Source of the DNA: Acidimicrobiaceae bacterium
GTDB taxonomy: Bacteria > Actinomycetota > Acidimicrobiia > Acidimicrobiales > Ilumatobacteraceae
NCBI GenBank assembly: GCA_020637295.1
Contig: JACJWF010000001.1
Coordinates: 682,001 to 746,000, forward strand
Reading direction: 5' to 3'
DNA: 64,000 bases
The notes below the pieces were generated by a model. That model had not been told where the DNA came from and searched no databases. It worked only from the letters and a program-made list of their open reading frames with translations. Shown here piece by piece: positions 33,612 to 42,890 of the stretch (position 1 is its first letter; every line of letters begins with the position of its first letter). A program made the translations under genes and the position numbers.

Positions 33612-34328
33612 ATGCTGGGGCCGATTGCTGGAACACTTGCTTGGCTCATTGGCCTAGTGATGCTCATCGTCACTATTCGCACCCCGCGTGTCGTCTATGA
33701 ACGAGCCGGACTTTCGAAGGGCACTTGGATCTACATGGCCTTTGGACTGGGCCTAGTGTGGCTCGGGCCGCTCGTAGCCGTTGGTTGGTGGCTATTCGGT
33801 CCTCGGATCGTGCCCAGTGGCCCAGACAGGAACGGACTCCAATCGCCGAACCGATCCACCGAGCAGCAGTTGGATCAGCTTCGCAAAGCTGCCCACTTCG
33901 CTGGTATCAAGATGTCTGACGAACAGTGTCGTGGCCTCGTCGAAGATTGGGTAGGCGTTGGAGTCCTTGCCCGGGATGGTGTGGTGCTGGGAGCGTTCCT
34001 TGGCTCTGCTCTGTCGGCGCTGGCGAATCCGCGACCCGTTTGGTGGTTCTTGACCGACACCCACCTGATCACCATCGAATCGACTATGGCGGGGCTTCGG
34101 CCGACTGGAGCGGTGTATGACCTGGGGAGGGCGACCATTCGCAGGACGGATGACTACGTCATCACTATCGCAGAGCGAGGTCAGCGAACCCGCCAGATCC
34201 GGCTCGGTACACCAACCGGGCCGGTCTTCAACTCCACCCCCGACCAGGCAGGGCTGGCACGGGCCTCTGAACTAGAGCGGGTGGTGCGTGAGGCACAGTG
34301 GGCCTTGAGGAACTCCACACGGAGGTGA
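33612..34328 (+). CDS. Two-helix membrane protein with cytoplasmic PH-like domain
   Basis: 238 residues. Two membrane helices in the first 70 residues (PIAGTLAWLIGLVMLIVTI and a second ending WWLFGPR). Then a helical linker with DQLRKAAHFAGIKMSDEQ, and a C-terminal bacterial PH-like barrel (VWWFLTDTHLITIES, YVITIAERGQRTRQIRLG) with a final helix. AAGGGGG lies upstream of the ATG. Lies just after the 17-bp inverted repeat. Function unknown. Confidence 0.7.
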   Translation: MLGPIAGTLAWLIGLVMLIVTIRTPRVVYERAGLSKGTWIYMAFGLGLVWLGPLVAVGWWLFGPRIVPSGPDRNGLQSPNRSTEQQLDQLRKAAHFAGIKMSDEQCRGLVEDWVGVGVLARDGVVLGAFLGSALSALANPRPVWWFLTDTHLITIESTMAGLRPTGAVYDLGRATIRRTDDYVITIAERGQRTRQIRLGTPTGPVFNSTPDQAGLARASELERVVREAQWALRNSTRR

Positions 34329-34447
34329 TGAAGCCCATGCTGGCCAGTGAACCTCCTCGCCTGATCTGGATCCACAGGGCCTAGGGTCCCGGATAGTTCG
34401 GCTCCATCGCCGTCACCCGTCGTCCGCCGACGGATTGAAGTCTGCCG

Positions 34448-34494
34448 AGAGATGGAACAATCCCTGCGAACCTGCGTCGGCGGCCACTGAGGGT
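34448..34494 (+). repeat. Dispersed 47-bp repeat, copy 2
   Basis: 42 of 47 bases match copy 1. Lies about 95 bases before the next gene on the same strand, so a shared promoter or regulator site is possible. Confidence 0.75.
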
Positions 34495-34587
34495 CGAGGA
34501 GGGTCTGTCACGCAGACGAGTCGGACATGCAGCGCCCAACCCAACTCACTACCGTCACAGCGGAGGCGTGTGGTAACGTCAGGCTCC

Positions 34588-34980
34588 ATGTTCAGGGCGC
34601 GCAGAGCCGCTCGTGAGGCCGAGCGTGACAAGTGGCGGCTTGATGATGACGAGGACATCATCGCCGAGTACCCACTGGACTCATCCGCAATCTTCCTCCC
34701 TTCGTTGAGACCCGCCGCACTTGCAATTTCGCAACGCAAGCTTGTGTATGTGAACGCTGATGGGGTCATCCAGCCGACCGAATGTTTGCTGCTACGCGAC
34801 GTGACCTCGGTCCGCCAAGAGGGGTATCGGGTTCTGGTCGGGACGACGTCTGGCAGCGTTCAATACACGGTGCTTCACAGCTACGGCGGCGACGTCGATC
34901 ATGAAGGTCGTGATCGTGCGCAGAACCTTGCAGCAGACATCCGATCTTCTGCTAAGCGGGCGGGAGGTTTGCGTCGCTGA
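34588..34980 (+). CDS. Small PH-like domain protein
   Basis: 130 residues. Basic N-terminal helix (FRARRAAREAERDKWRL), then a beta-rich PH-like core: ALAISQRKLVYVNADGVIQPTECLLLRDVTSVRQEGYRVLVGT, and a C-terminal helix. No membrane segment. Preceded by copy 2 of the 47-bp repeat. Confidence 0.65.
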   Translation: MFRARRAAREAERDKWRLDDDEDIIAEYPLDSSAIFLPSLRPAALAISQRKLVYVNADGVIQPTECLLLRDVTSVRQEGYRVLVGTTSGSVQYTVLHSYGGDVDHEGRDRAQNLAADIRSSAKRAGGLRR

Positions 34981-35107
34981 AGAGACGAGGTCATTTCGCG
35001 TCGGCGGCAACCGTCGCTATCGCGAAGTGCTCGCCCGCCAAGCGCCGGATGTGACCAAGTGACTATCTCGGCCGAGGAAGTGCGCTCAGCCTCACGGCGA
35101 CGGAGAG

Positions 35108-35389
35108 TCAGCCGTAGCAGCCGACCTTCCGCATGAGGTCATCGATGTAGCCCATCAGTTCGGCGTTGTTGTGACCCGTCCGAGCCTTGGTAGCGGCGTT
35201 GTTGGCATCGGCAGCGTCGAACTCCGATTGCAGTCCCGTGCAGTCCTTGGCAGCCCCCATGGCGTCAATTCGCTGTTGCACTCCGGGCGCGTAGTCATCC
35301 CACTGAACACCGCTCTTGTCGCTACACGCGGTCACCACCGTGAACAGCAGACTGACAGCGGTGAGGGTAAGCCTTCGAGTCGATCGCAT
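35108..35389 (-). CDS. Small lipoprotein
   Basis: 93 residues. Signal peptide MRSTRRLTLTAVSLLFTVVTAC with lipobox VTAC; the mature part of ~72 residues is helical (YAPGVQQRIDAMGAAKDCTGLQSEFDAADANN) with two further cysteines. Exported and lipid-anchored. No known domain. Confidence 0.75.
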   Translation of the reverse strand: MRSTRRLTLTAVSLLFTVVTACSDKSGVQWDDYAPGVQQRIDAMGAAKDCTGLQSEFDAADANNAATKARTGHNNAELMGYIDDLMRKVGCYG

Positions 35390-35433
35390 GTCGCGACGTT
35401 AGTTGAGTGCTCGAAGGGGCCATGTGGTGCCTG

Positions 35434-36024
35434 TCAGCCGTAGGCAGTGCGCTCCGCCTCGCGAGCGGGTCGCAACTCCTGTTCGTACCACTCGATCATC
35501 TCTGGGGAGGTTCGTCTTCGTGCCCAGACGTCCAGCTTTCGGGCGATCTCGGCAGGCATCACGTGAATCTCGTAGTCGGTGAGAGTGTCGCGGCCCATGG
35601 CCCGGAGTATCTGTTGCACAGTTCGGAGCCGCGTCTGGGGTGTTGCTGCCCGTTCGCCGAATACGTCGTTGTCGATGAACCAGAAGTCGCGGTCATCGAT
35701 CGTGTGGCAGAAGGTGGTCACACCCGCGGCGACCGAAATGGAGTAGGTGTGACCGCCTGCCCATCGCAGCATCCGCTCCTCATCTTCTGGACAGCCGTCC
35801 TCAGCGAGGGGGAATCTCGGGTATGCCCAGCGGGACACAGCCGGGGTGACGTCGAGCACGTTGATCCCAGCGAGATGGGCGACAGCCGCGTGAAAGCCGG
35901 TGCAGAAGACGTCTAGGTAGAACTCTCCAGGCGTTCCGATGTGGACTTTGAATGCGTCCAGGAGTGCGCGCTTGCGGATCGGCGTTGATGGCCTCGCTGT
36001 AAGACCCGGAGGGCGTGCCGTCAT
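35434..36024 (-). CDS. Hypothetical protein
   Basis: 196 residues, soluble, several aromatic and His/Cys residues (FYLDVFCTGFHAAVAHLAG, CPEDEERMLRWAGGHTYS, FCHTIDDRDFWFIDND). C-terminal part helical and basic (RKLDVWARRRTSPEMIEW). Not recognised. Reads away from the HNH gene, whose stop lies 27 bases upstream of this start on the same strand, so they may share a transcript. Confidence 0.65.
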   Translation of the reverse strand: MTARPPGLTARPSTPIRKRALLDAFKVHIGTPGEFYLDVFCTGFHAAVAHLAGINVLDVTPAVSRWAYPRFPLAEDGCPEDEERMLRWAGGHTYSISVAAGVTTFCHTIDDRDFWFIDNDVFGERAATPQTRLRTVQQILRAMGRDTLTDYEIHVMPAEIARKLDVWARRRTSPEMIEWYEQELRPAREAERTAYG

Positions 36025-36051
36025 TGTGCACCGTCCGGGGACCTAGGCGCT

Positions 36052-37497
36052 CTACGTACCCTGCTGCTCTCGGATCTGCGCTTCGATTTGCTCCGCACAT
36101 TCCCGATAGTACGTGCAGGTCTCGTCGTCGTCTGCGAAGCGATCTGCCAGTTCGTGGGTTGCCGCGGCGACCAGTCGAAGGTCCGCCGACCGCGTTGCGT
36201 ACAGCAGGAATTGAACTGCGTCCGACCGGTCGGCGAGGACCGTGCCAAGGGCCAAGGCGCTTCTGTCGGCCACGGACCCTTCTCCGAGTTCGAAGGCCCG
36301 CTGCAGGTGATCGACCGACCTGTTCAAGGACTTCACCTTGAGGGCCAGCGTGTAGTGGGCCATGGCAGCGATCGGTGGATGGCTGGAACGGACACCTCTC
36401 CGGGCAAGCCGTTCTGCGCCCTCGCCGTCGGGTTCTTCGTAGCAGAGCACTGCGCAGGCGGCGAATCCCTGCTGGGCGGGGTGTTCCGCAAGGGCCGTAA
36501 GGTCAACCTGGTCGATTCCCAACACGATGGCGTCGAGGATCAACGCCCACGCTGACAGGGACTGGCGGCCGCTCCGCAGCAGGGCATCCCGCACGGCGTT
36601 CAAGACTTCCACGGACACGCTTCGGTCGAAGACGACCTGGAGAACGACTCGTATCAGTTCGTCCTCGCTCACCACTGGGATCGCAGCGACAAGCAGTCGT
36701 TCGAGTTGAGGTCCGGTTGTCGGGCTGGGCAGATCAACCGTGAGCGCCAACTCTCGGATGGACTCAAGCGACGGGACCTGGGGCCGCAGCCTGCCGCTCA
36801 CTCGTGCCGCCTTCTTCAGGTTGCAGGGCGCACAGAGAACTTGGAGGTTGTCCACCGTATTCGGACCACCCTTGCTCCACGGGTACACATGATCGAGGTG
36901 GAACGGCGGACTCTCGGTGCCGCAGGAGCGGCAGCGCGAACCATCCCGCTCGAACACTGCACGACGCACTGCGAGCGGGATCGCCCTTTCCTGCGGTTCC
37001 GCCAGAAGGTCGGCATCGCCCAGATCGGGCAGAGGACGCAGTGCAGGCCGTCCCGCGGTGGGCAATCCCAGGCGCGCCGCAAGTACGTCATCGACGGGCA
37101 AGAAGCCACTCTGCCGAACCCGCACATCGCCGAGCAGGACGGTGTCGCATGGAGCGACGATCTCGTTCTGCCAGGCGATCAGCCATCCGTTGCGGAACAC
37201 CCCGTCCGCCTTGTAGGTGCTCAGGTCGCCCGGGAACAATCCGAACCATCGACGTAAGTACTCGTGGGCCACCTCAACTGACGAGCACTGGCGGCGTCGA
37301 AGGTTGCGGACTCGCATCTCCCATCGAACCTCCCGGGTCCGCTGGTCCACCCACCAGAGCGTGTCCCCGTTCGCAAGCACCCTGTAGGGGTCAGCGCGCA
37401 CCTGCCATAACTGGAAGAACACAGTGCCGCTGAGCGCATCGACAGCGGTCGTATTCGGTGGTGCCCCCTCGGCTCGGGTGACTAGATACTGGCCCAT
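36052..37497 (-). CDS. HNH endonuclease with C-terminal helical repeats
   Basis: 481 residues from the Met beginning MGQYLVTRAEGAPPN, which has AGGA upstream; longer in-frame starts overlap the neighbouring promoter. The central HNH nuclease reads RAVFERDGSRCRSCGTESPPFHLDHVYPWSKGGPNTVDNLQVLCAPCNLKKA, with the two C-x2-C pairs of the zinc site and the His-Asn-His catalytic set. The last ~200 residues are TPR/Sel1-like helical repeats (AIAAMAHYTLALKVKSLNRSVDHLQRAFELG). The N-terminal ~200 residues are unknown. Such architecture suits a DNA-targeting defence or homing protein; this is inference. Confidence 0.82.
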   Translation of the reverse strand: MGQYLVTRAEGAPPNTTAVDALSGTVFFQLWQVRADPYRVLANGDTLWWVDQRTREVRWEMRVRNLRRRQCSSVEVAHEYLRRWFGLFPGDLSTYKADGVFRNGWLIAWQNEIVAPCDTVLLGDVRVRQSGFLPVDDVLAARLGLPTAGRPALRPLPDLGDADLLAEPQERAIPLAVRRAVFERDGSRCRSCGTESPPFHLDHVYPWSKGGPNTVDNLQVLCAPCNLKKAARVSGRLRPQVPSLESIRELALTVDLPSPTTGPQLERLLVAAIPVVSEDELIRVVLQVVFDRSVSVEVLNAVRDALLRSGRQSLSAWALILDAIVLGIDQVDLTALAEHPAQQGFAACAVLCYEEPDGEGAERLARRGVRSSHPPIAAMAHYTLALKVKSLNRSVDHLQRAFELGEGSVADRSALALGTVLADRSDAVQFLLYATRSADLRLVAAATHELADRFADDDETCTYYRECAEQIEAQIREQQGT

Positions 37498-37607
37498 CAG
37501 AGTTCCTATCCGAAGTGGTCCCACCGGAATAGCACCACGGATGCTCTGCTGCCGCAAGGGACACCTGTCGGAAGGGAGCTTCACTATGGTGGCGTCTGAA
37601 GGAAGCG

Positions 37608-38405
37608 ATGTCGGGAGGTGGCGTGAAGGCGTTTGGGCGGGTGGCCGTGGTGGTTCTTGCTGCGGGTTCTGTCGGATGTTCTGGCCAGGACTCCGCAAGG
37701 TCGGCTCAGAGTGCACCGAATGTGGTCATGCCAAGTGTCGTCGGACTGCAACTCGACGTCGCACTGAGCGACATCAAGGACGCTGGCTTCACCGATGACG
37801 TCGAGATCATTGGCGGCGGCATGCTCGGCGTGGTCGTCGAGTCGAACTGGCAGGTCTGCGAGCAATCACCGGGCGCTGGTGCGACGGTCGTGGACAAGCC
37901 AGCACTCACCGTCGAACGGTCTTGTGATGCTGCCGCTCCCGACACGCAGCCACCGGACTCCACGACCGCTGCGACGGCCACCACGACCGCTGCGACGGCG
38001 ACCACGCCAGTGGAGGCGGAGCATCTCACCGTCGAGAACAGCGCTGATCTCGCGGCGCTCCTGGCTGAACCGGACTACTGCGCCGACCGAATCGCCGCCT
38101 TCGCCGAGACCTACCGGGGCAGGATCATCGAGTTCGACGGGAACATCGCAGCGATGAACCGCCACGGCGACTCGGAGACGCGGTTCGACATCCTGCTCTA
38201 TGCAGGCGACTACAGCGAGACAGTGGCGATCGGACCGGCGATCCAGTTCCGAGACGTCAACTACCAGGACCTGCACCTCACAGGACCCAACGCCCCAGAC
38301 TCCGTCGGCCAAGGAATCAACCTTCACATCACCGCCGAAGTTGGCGAGTACGAGGCCGGGAGTTGCCTCTTCCTTCTCAATCCTGTGTCCACCGAGGTCA
38401 GGTAG
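37608..38405 (+). CDS. PASTA-domain lipoprotein with C-terminal DUF4839-like domain
   Basis: 265 residues. Signal peptide with lipobox GSVGC, one PASTA domain (VMPSVVGLQLDVALSDIKDAGF...CEQSPGAGATV), an Ala/Thr linker, then a domain beginning ADLAALLAEPDYCADRIAAFAETYRGRIIEFDGNI that resembles DUF4839. Exported, lipid-anchored; PASTA domains often bind cell-wall muropeptides. An alternative start is the GTG five codons downstream, directly after GGGAGG. Divergent from the HNH gene. Confidence 0.78.
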   Translation: MSGGGVKAFGRVAVVVLAAGSVGCSGQDSARSAQSAPNVVMPSVVGLQLDVALSDIKDAGFTDDVEIIGGGMLGVVVESNWQVCEQSPGAGATVVDKPALTVERSCDAAAPDTQPPDSTTAATATTTAATATTPVEAEHLTVENSADLAALLAEPDYCADRIAAFAETYRGRIIEFDGNIAAMNRHGDSETRFDILLYAGDYSETVAIGPAIQFRDVNYQDLHLTGPNAPDSVGQGINLHITAEVGEYEAGSCLFLLNPVSTEVR

Positions 38406-38489
38406 TCCTCCCGCTCTGCGCCGCAATCCAACCGGCCTCAAGCGACCGAGTGATGGGATCGGACACCGATCGAGATGGCTAGGCCGTGA

Positions 38490-39851
38490 TCAGAGTTTGA
38501 TCGATCCCCACGTACAGTCGTCTGGCAGGAGACCGCCATGTGTCTGGCAGACCCTCCAGTCGAGAAGACTGATTGGAGCACCGCAAGGTTCGATGAGCGC
38601 CGTGCGAGAAACCGGGTCAGCCTCGTCAGTCCCGTCGATCCTTACGCGGGCGCATCCGTTAACCGACACTTCAACATATGGTCGGTCTTCGTTTCCGGGT
38701 CGGGTATCGAGTAGCTCGCAGTCGAGTTCAAACCCCACCTGCAGCTCGTCCTCGCCGATGGGAATCCGCGAGGTGCAGACGACCTCGGTCTGCTTGATCG
38801 AGTCCTCGAACGTCAACGGCTGAGTCTCTGAGCCTGACCAGAGCAGAATGATCGCGAGAGCAATGGCAAGCCCAACTGCCCCGAGAAGCGCGGCGATCGA
38901 CTTGGCGCTGAGATGGCCGTCGTGCCCGCTCGGCCGATCGGAATTGCCGTCATCGTTCCGGAAATTGGGAGCTTCACGCTGGCTCTCTTCGGCGGTCTCA
39001 TGCGGGTGGGCGTCCTTCTGGGCGTTGGACTCCGTCGGTCGGGGACTGGTGACCGTCCACGGCGCGTGGCCGGGAGCCAGTCCCCTTCTGCGGAGCCGAC
39101 TTTCGGCGCGACTGACCTGCGCGTCGAGCCAGGCTGCACTCTTGACCGCGTAGCTCAGGCCAGCGTCCGCTGAGTGCCTGCGTATGGAGGCCGAGACCGT
39201 GACAAGCGCCACGCACGTGTGGAAGTAGAAGAGGGCGTCTGCGTCCGTGACGGGGTCCGAGCGCAGGACCTCCTGCACTGCCCGTAACGATCGGTACACC
39301 TGGCATGCCTCCCCCAGGCGCGTGCGAAGGTCTGTAGTCCAGGACGCTGACTCGAGTCGATGCGCTGTGGTTGGCCACGACGTCATTCTGCTGGCCGCCC
39401 GGGCGCGGAGCGGTGCCGCCCGCTTCGACCAGTATTCCGGGCCATAGGGCATCTGTTCGTCGGTGTTGCCTGGACTAGGTCGCCCAGACGGATTCTCCGA
39501 CAGCCAGGTGGCCGCAGTCATGAGAGTTGCCTTCACCCCGTCCTGGAGACTTCCTGGGCAGTCCCAGCCATCTACCTGGTTGATCGCCTCTTCAAGCGCC
39601 TTCGCCACAGAGTCAACGGTGGGCTTGGATCGAAGCAACGTGTCCAGCACGAGGATTCGGTCGTAACCCGCACGATCTCTTGAGTTCAGGAGGATGCGAC
39701 GGGCCGCATCGACCAGGAGGAAGGCCTCGTGGGTGCCTCCAACGTCCGGATGGACCCGCTTGACAGCCGTCTTGTATCCGGCCCGGATCTCGTCGGGTTC
39801 GGCGGTCTGCGAGACGCCGAGTACCCGGTAGAGATCAACGACGCCTGGCAC
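38490..39851 (-). CDS. J-domain membrane protein
   Basis: 453 residues. N-terminal J domain: VDLYRVLGVSQTAEPDEIRAGYKTAVKRVHPDVGGTHEAF with the essential HPD. A long helical middle is followed by one membrane helix near residues 320-345 (IAALLGAVGLAIALAIILLW) and a C-terminal, Cys-containing exported domain with CTSRIPIG, VNGCARVRI and DDCTWG. A J domain normally stimulates an Hsp70; here it would be cytoplasmic and tethered to the membrane. No DnaK partner is in the element. Function unknown. Confidence 0.82.
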   Translation of the reverse strand: MPGVVDLYRVLGVSQTAEPDEIRAGYKTAVKRVHPDVGGTHEAFLLVDAARRILLNSRDRAGYDRILVLDTLLRSKPTVDSVAKALEEAINQVDGWDCPGSLQDGVKATLMTAATWLSENPSGRPSPGNTDEQMPYGPEYWSKRAAPLRARAASRMTSWPTTAHRLESASWTTDLRTRLGEACQVYRSLRAVQEVLRSDPVTDADALFYFHTCVALVTVSASIRRHSADAGLSYAVKSAAWLDAQVSRAESRLRRRGLAPGHAPWTVTSPRPTESNAQKDAHPHETAEESQREAPNFRNDDGNSDRPSGHDGHLSAKSIAALLGAVGLAIALAIILLWSGSETQPLTFEDSIKQTEVVCTSRIPIGEDELQVGFELDCELLDTRPGNEDRPYVEVSVNGCARVRIDGTDEADPVSRTALIEPCGAPISLLDWRVCQTHGGLLPDDCTWGSIKL

Positions 39852-39888
39852 TCTTCACCGCCTGGTCAACCCCGGACTGCAACACCGT

Positions 39889-40209
39889 CTAGACCGTCGC
39901 CGAGTCGCACGCCGCCATTTCAGCGGGGCCGTTGAGCGGCTCCAGGTGGAAGATCCGGTCGGTGGACAGCCACCAGCCCTGAGCGCCCGACGTGTTGAGG
40001 CGGTACACCCGATCCCCGTTCGGACATTCGTTCCACATAGCGGCGGTAAGGACCCGTTGGCCATTCGCCACGACGCAGGTGACCTCGCCCTCAGGCATGA
40101 CCACGCCGTCTTCAATGGTTGGACAGGATGAACTGTCAGACGAAGCCGACCCGCCACAGGCGCCGAGGGCCAGAAGGACAGCGATGATCGCGACCGATCG
40201 GTGGAACAC
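39889..40209 (-). CDS. Small lipoprotein
   Basis: 106 residues; signal peptide MFHRSVAIIAVLLALGAC with lipobox LGAC. The mature part has three more cysteines and a compact beta-rich pattern (VYRLNTSGAQGWWLSTDRIFHLEP). Same strand as the J-domain gene 37 bases further on, possibly co-transcribed. No family recognised. Confidence 0.72.
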   Translation of the reverse strand: MFHRSVAIIAVLLALGACGGSASSDSSSCPTIEDGVVMPEGEVTCVVANGQRVLTAAMWNECPNGDRVYRLNTSGAQGWWLSTDRIFHLEPLNGPAEMAACDSATV

Positions 40210-40426
40210 GGACGAACACTAACGGCCGCCGATCAGCAGCTGTAAGGGATGCCCTGGATCTGCTGATAGCTAGCCAAGGGTTGGGGAGCGGAGGCAGGGT
40301 CGGCGCTACCCAACAGGAATCACAGCGAGCATCCCATCCATGAAGGTGGGGGATCCGGCGTAACTGGTGCACTCGATACCGATGGTGCCCAGGGAGTCGA
40401 GTCGCATCAAGCGGAAGGCCCGCGTG

Positions 40427-40432
40427 CTGTTG
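40427..40432. repeat. Target-site duplication of the IS21-family element (left copy)
   Basis: CTGTTG, repeated at 42991-42996 outside the other end of the insertion. Confidence 0.88.
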
Positions 40433-40629
40433 TGTCGGCGGCCATGAGATCCTGCCCGCAGGCGGTCACGAGACTGCCCGTTGGTGGCCAACGGTTTTGC
40501 CCGCTGGCGGTCAGTGGTTCTGCCCTCGTTGAAGTACCCCTGCCATGTGGCGCGCATCCGCGTCGGTGGTGTCCCTCCCGGTTCGACTGGTTGTCGCCAG
40601 ACAAGCCAGCCGGGACCGGGAGGGACAAG

Positions 40630-42120
40630 TTGAAGTCTTACGAGGAGATCATGGAAATCTTGGAAGCGTTCGCGTTGACGAACTCCTATCGGGCGGCCGG
40701 CGAACTCGCCGGCTGCTCTCACCACACTGTCGAGCACTGGGTGATGATGCGCGACAAGGGCTTGCTGCCCGACGGGATCGCGCCGGTGGAGCGACCGAAG
40801 TTGATCGACGGGTTCATGCCCAAGGTCGAGGAGTGGGTCGAACGATCGGGCGGTCGGGTCCGCGGCGATGTCGTGTTTGACAAGCTTGTCGCGCTCGGGT
40901 TCGAGGGGTCGGATCGCACTGTCCGCCGGGCGTTGGCCGGCGTGAAGTTGAACTGGAAAGCCGGCCGCCGACGCGTCTACCGGCCTTGGGTTGTCGAGCC
41001 GGGGATGTGGGCCCAGTGGGACTGGGGTCACGGCCCCAGGATCAATGGCCGTCAGACTTGGCTGTTCTGCGCGTGGCTCGCCTGGTGCCGCTTCCGGGTC
41101 GTGTTCCCGGTGTGGGACAAGACGCTGCCGACGGTGATCGCCTGCTTGGACAGGTCGATGCGAGCGTTCGGTGGTGTGCCGACCTACTGGTTGACGGACA
41201 ACGAGAAGACCGTCTCCACCGGGCATGTGGCTGGGATCGCCGTTCGGCATCCGTTGATCGTGCAGGTCGGCCACCACTACGGGGTCACGATCACCACGTG
41301 CGTTCCAGCAGACCCTGAGAGCAAGGGTGGTGTCGAACGCACCGTTCAGATCGCGAAGGCCGATCTCGTGCCGACCGACACCAACCTGCGCGACGACTAC
41401 GCCAGTTGGGGCGAGCTCGTCGACGCGTGCGACGCGTTCATGGACAAGGTCAACAGTCGTGAGCATCGGATCACCCGGCGCCCACCGGTCGAGATGCTGG
41501 CCGAGGAACGGGCACGGTTGCATCGTCTGCCGGACGTGGCGTTCACCGCGGCGTTCGGGGAGACCCGCAAGGTGTCATGGACCTCGACGATCAGCTTCGG
41601 CGGCGTGACCTACTCGGTTCCGCACACCCTCGCCGAACAGGTCGTGTGGGTCCGTGTTGACGGCGACGAGATCGTCGCCACGCACGTCGCTGTGTCAGGC
41701 CCGGTCGAAGTCGCCCGACATCTGCGGTCCACGCCCGGCAACCCGCGGATCGATGACGCCCACTACCCGCCACGCCCGGCCGGCGCGTTGGCCCGCGAAC
41801 CACGACCGGGCAACGCTGCCGAAGCTGAGTTCTTGGCGCTCGGTGACGGCGCACGGATGTGGCTCGTCGAGGCCGCCGCCGCAGGCACGTCTCGTGTGAA
41901 GGTGAAGATGGCCGAAGCGGTGCAGCTCTCGCTGCTCCACGGTGTCGACAGGGTCGACTGGGCACTCGGACACGCCGCGATGTTCGAACGGTTCGGCGAC
42001 GGTGATCTCGCCTCGATCCTCGCCGCGCACCCCGTCGGCCAACAACGACGTGTCGACGAAGAACACTCGATGCAACCATCCACGGCCGCGTGGGCGAACT
42101 TCGGTGAGGTCGCGTCATGA
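40630..42120 (+). CDS. istA: IS21-family transposase
   Basis: 496 residues from a TTG preceded by GGGAGGG five bases upstream; longer in-frame starts would run into the terminal repeats. N-terminal HTH (EILEAFALTNSYRAAGELAGCSHHTVEHWV), then the DDE integrase core: AQWDWGHGPRI (first Asp), FGGVPTYWLTDNEKT (second Asp), DPESKGGVERTVQIAKAD (Glu). C-terminal beta domain KVSWTSTISFGGVTYSVPH. Intact; its stop overlaps istB. Confidence 0.94.
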   Translation: MKSYEEIMEILEAFALTNSYRAAGELAGCSHHTVEHWVMMRDKGLLPDGIAPVERPKLIDGFMPKVEEWVERSGGRVRGDVVFDKLVALGFEGSDRTVRRALAGVKLNWKAGRRRVYRPWVVEPGMWAQWDWGHGPRINGRQTWLFCAWLAWCRFRVVFPVWDKTLPTVIACLDRSMRAFGGVPTYWLTDNEKTVSTGHVAGIAVRHPLIVQVGHHYGVTITTCVPADPESKGGVERTVQIAKADLVPTDTNLRDDYASWGELVDACDAFMDKVNSREHRITRRPPVEMLAEERARLHRLPDVAFTAAFGETRKVSWTSTISFGGVTYSVPHTLAEQVVWVRVDGDEIVATHVAVSGPVEVARHLRSTPGNPRIDDAHYPPRPAGALAREPRPGNAAEAEFLALGDGARMWLVEAAAAGTSRVKVKMAEAVQLSLLHGVDRVDWALGHAAMFERFGDGDLASILAAHPVGQQRRVDEEHSMQPSTAAWANFGEVAS

Positions 42121-42890
42121 CCGCCGCCACGACCGCTCCGATCGATGACGTCGTCGATCTGTTGCGTCAGTTGCATCTGCCGCACATGCGCCGACACGCA
42201 CCCGACGTGCTCGCGACAGCGAAAGCCCAGAGATGGGATCCAGCCGAAGCCGTCCGGGCGTTGCTCACCGAGGAACTCGCCGGTCGGCGGGCGTCATCGA
42301 TCAACATCCGTCGCAACGCAGCCGGGTTCCCGACCGGCAAGACCTTCGACACCTGGGACGAGACCGTGTCATCGATCCCCGCCCCGACACAACGTTCGTT
42401 GACGTCGTTGGAGTGGGTCGATCGGCACGAGAACCTCGTCGTCTGCGGACCGTCGGGCACCGGCAAGACCCACCTCCTCGAAGCACTCGGGCATGCGGCG
42501 ATCGGACACGGCTGCCATGTCCACTGGTTCTCCCTCGAGACCCTCGGCGCGCTGATCAACCGCCACCGCATCGACGACAGCACCAACCGAGCGATCAAGA
42601 AGATCATGCGCGCCGACCTGATCTGCATCGACGACATCGGACTGCTCCCCGTCACCACCGAGACCGCCGAAGCGCTCTACCGCGTCGTCGACGCCGCCTA
42701 CGAGAAACGCTCCATCGCGCTCTCATCGAACCTCCATCCGGCCGGCTTCGACGAACTCATGCCCAAGACGATCGCCAACGCCACCGTCGACCGGCTACTC
42801 CACCACGCCCACGTCGTCATCACCACCGGCGACTCCATCCGCCTCACCCAAGCAACCCGAGGCAAAGGGGTGAGGCCACTGACGAACTGA
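42117..42890 (+). CDS. istB: IS21-family helper ATPase
   Basis: 257 residues, AAA+ DnaC-like. Walker A GPSGTGKTHLLEALG, Walker B ADLICIDDIGLLP, sensor and arginine region SSNLHPAGFDEL. It assists IstA in target selection. Its ATG overlaps the istA stop (ATGA). Confidence 0.96.
   Translation: MTAATTAPIDDVVDLLRQLHLPHMRRHAPDVLATAKAQRWDPAEAVRALLTEELAGRRASSINIRRNAAGFPTGKTFDTWDETVSSIPAPTQRSLTSLEWVDRHENLVVCGPSGTGKTHLLEALGHAAIGHGCHVHWFSLETLGALINRHRIDDSTNRAIKKIMRADLICIDDIGLLPVTTETAEALYRVVDAAYEKRSIALSSNLHPAGFDELMPKTIANATVDRLLHHAHVVITTGDSIRLTQATRGKGVRPLTN

Noticed and set aside
32618..34494. Repeat copies as coding pieces sharing the peptide QGLFHL on the minus strand
   Set aside because: Differences between copies change the amino acids around that hexapeptide and no start or stop context fits; treated as a non-coding repeat.
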